A DNA stretch of 6,844 nt from Spirochaeta sp. (GTDB lineage: Bacteria > Spirochaetota > Spirochaetia > Sphaerochaetales > Sphaerochaetaceae). Positions 6,732-6,844 of this stretch are shown here, one piece after another. Each line of letters starts with the position of its first letter. Within the stretch, counting starts at the first letter, position 1. The stretch spans positions 1 through 6,844 of the forward strand of contig JAIMZO010000085.1 of assembly GCA_020054965.1 (NCBI GenBank), written 5' to 3'. The position numbers and the translations under genes were made by a program. The notes under the pieces are model-generated. The model was not told where the DNA came from, did not search any database, and worked only from the letters and a program-made list of their open reading frames with translations.

Positions 6732-6844
6732 TCATGTTTCGTTGACAATCCTGCGCATCTCATCCAGTTCAGCCTGGGTAAAAACGCCTTTATCCACGAA
6801 ATAGGAATACACCGGCTGACAAGCATCGATGAACTGTTGGATCT
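6732..6844 (-). CDS. dctP: TRAP transporter substrate-binding protein, C-terminal end only (DctP-like)
   Basis: Only the last 36 codons and the stop (TGA, 6734-6732) fall in the window; the rest lies beyond 6844. The frame reads IQQFIDACQPVY, SYFVDKGVF, TQAELDEMRRIVNET. A charged C-terminal helix after a short aromatic stretch is compatible with the ends of DctP-type receptors. The position, immediately before dctQ and dctM on the same strand, is the usual place of the receptor gene. Identification rests more on that context than on the short sequence. The gene would bind the substrate in the periplasm and deliver it to DctQM. The gap to dctQ is 64 bases and contains a hairpin. Confidence 0.8.
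   Translation of the reverse strand, partial: IQQFIDACQPVYSYFVDKGVFTQAELDEMRRIVNET

Overview
This window is ordinary bacterial chromosome with every supported gene on the minus strand, so transcription runs from high to low coordinates. The gene set is pectin/uronate catabolism (kduI, kduD), a TRAP transporter and a PPi-linked pyruvate phosphate dikinase. This fits a fermentative, carbohydrate-using anaerobe. The protein style and the TRAP-plus-kdu pairing remind me of free-living spirochaetes of the Sphaerochaeta type, but that is an impression from memory, not something the sequence proves.

Layout in transcription order. (1) At 6844-6732 is the last 36 codons of a gene I read as dctP, the periplasmic TRAP receptor. 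(2) A 64-base gap holds a GC-rich hairpin with a UUCG loop (6722-6701). (3) dctQ (6667-6137) and dctM (6137-4860) follow, overlapping by one base. (4) kduI (4812-3970) follows after 47 bases, and kduD (3964-3161) after 5 bases. (5) A strong intrinsic terminator (3138-3101) closes the operon. (6) An AT-rich spacer of about 270 bases has no convincing gene. (7) A sigma-70-type promoter (2834-2806) leads into ppdK (2765-54). (8) A 17-bp perfect inverted repeat (40-4) ends the window.

How the genes work together. DctPQM would import an acidic, probably uronate-derived, substrate using an ion gradient. KduI would isomerise 5-keto-4-deoxyuronate to 3-deoxy-D-glycero-2,5-hexodiulosonate, and KduD would reduce that with NAD(P)H to 2-keto-3-deoxygluconate (KDG). 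KDG kinase and KDPG aldolase, needed to reach pyruvate, are not in the window. PpdK is a separate unit that interconverts pyruvate and PEP; its link to the uronate operon is only metabolic.

I found no mobile element, CRISPR array, RNA gene or new defence-like system. The points worth a second look are small: the dctP-dctQ hairpin, the unusual subfamily of the KduD protein, the kduI start, and palindromes in the AT-rich spacer.
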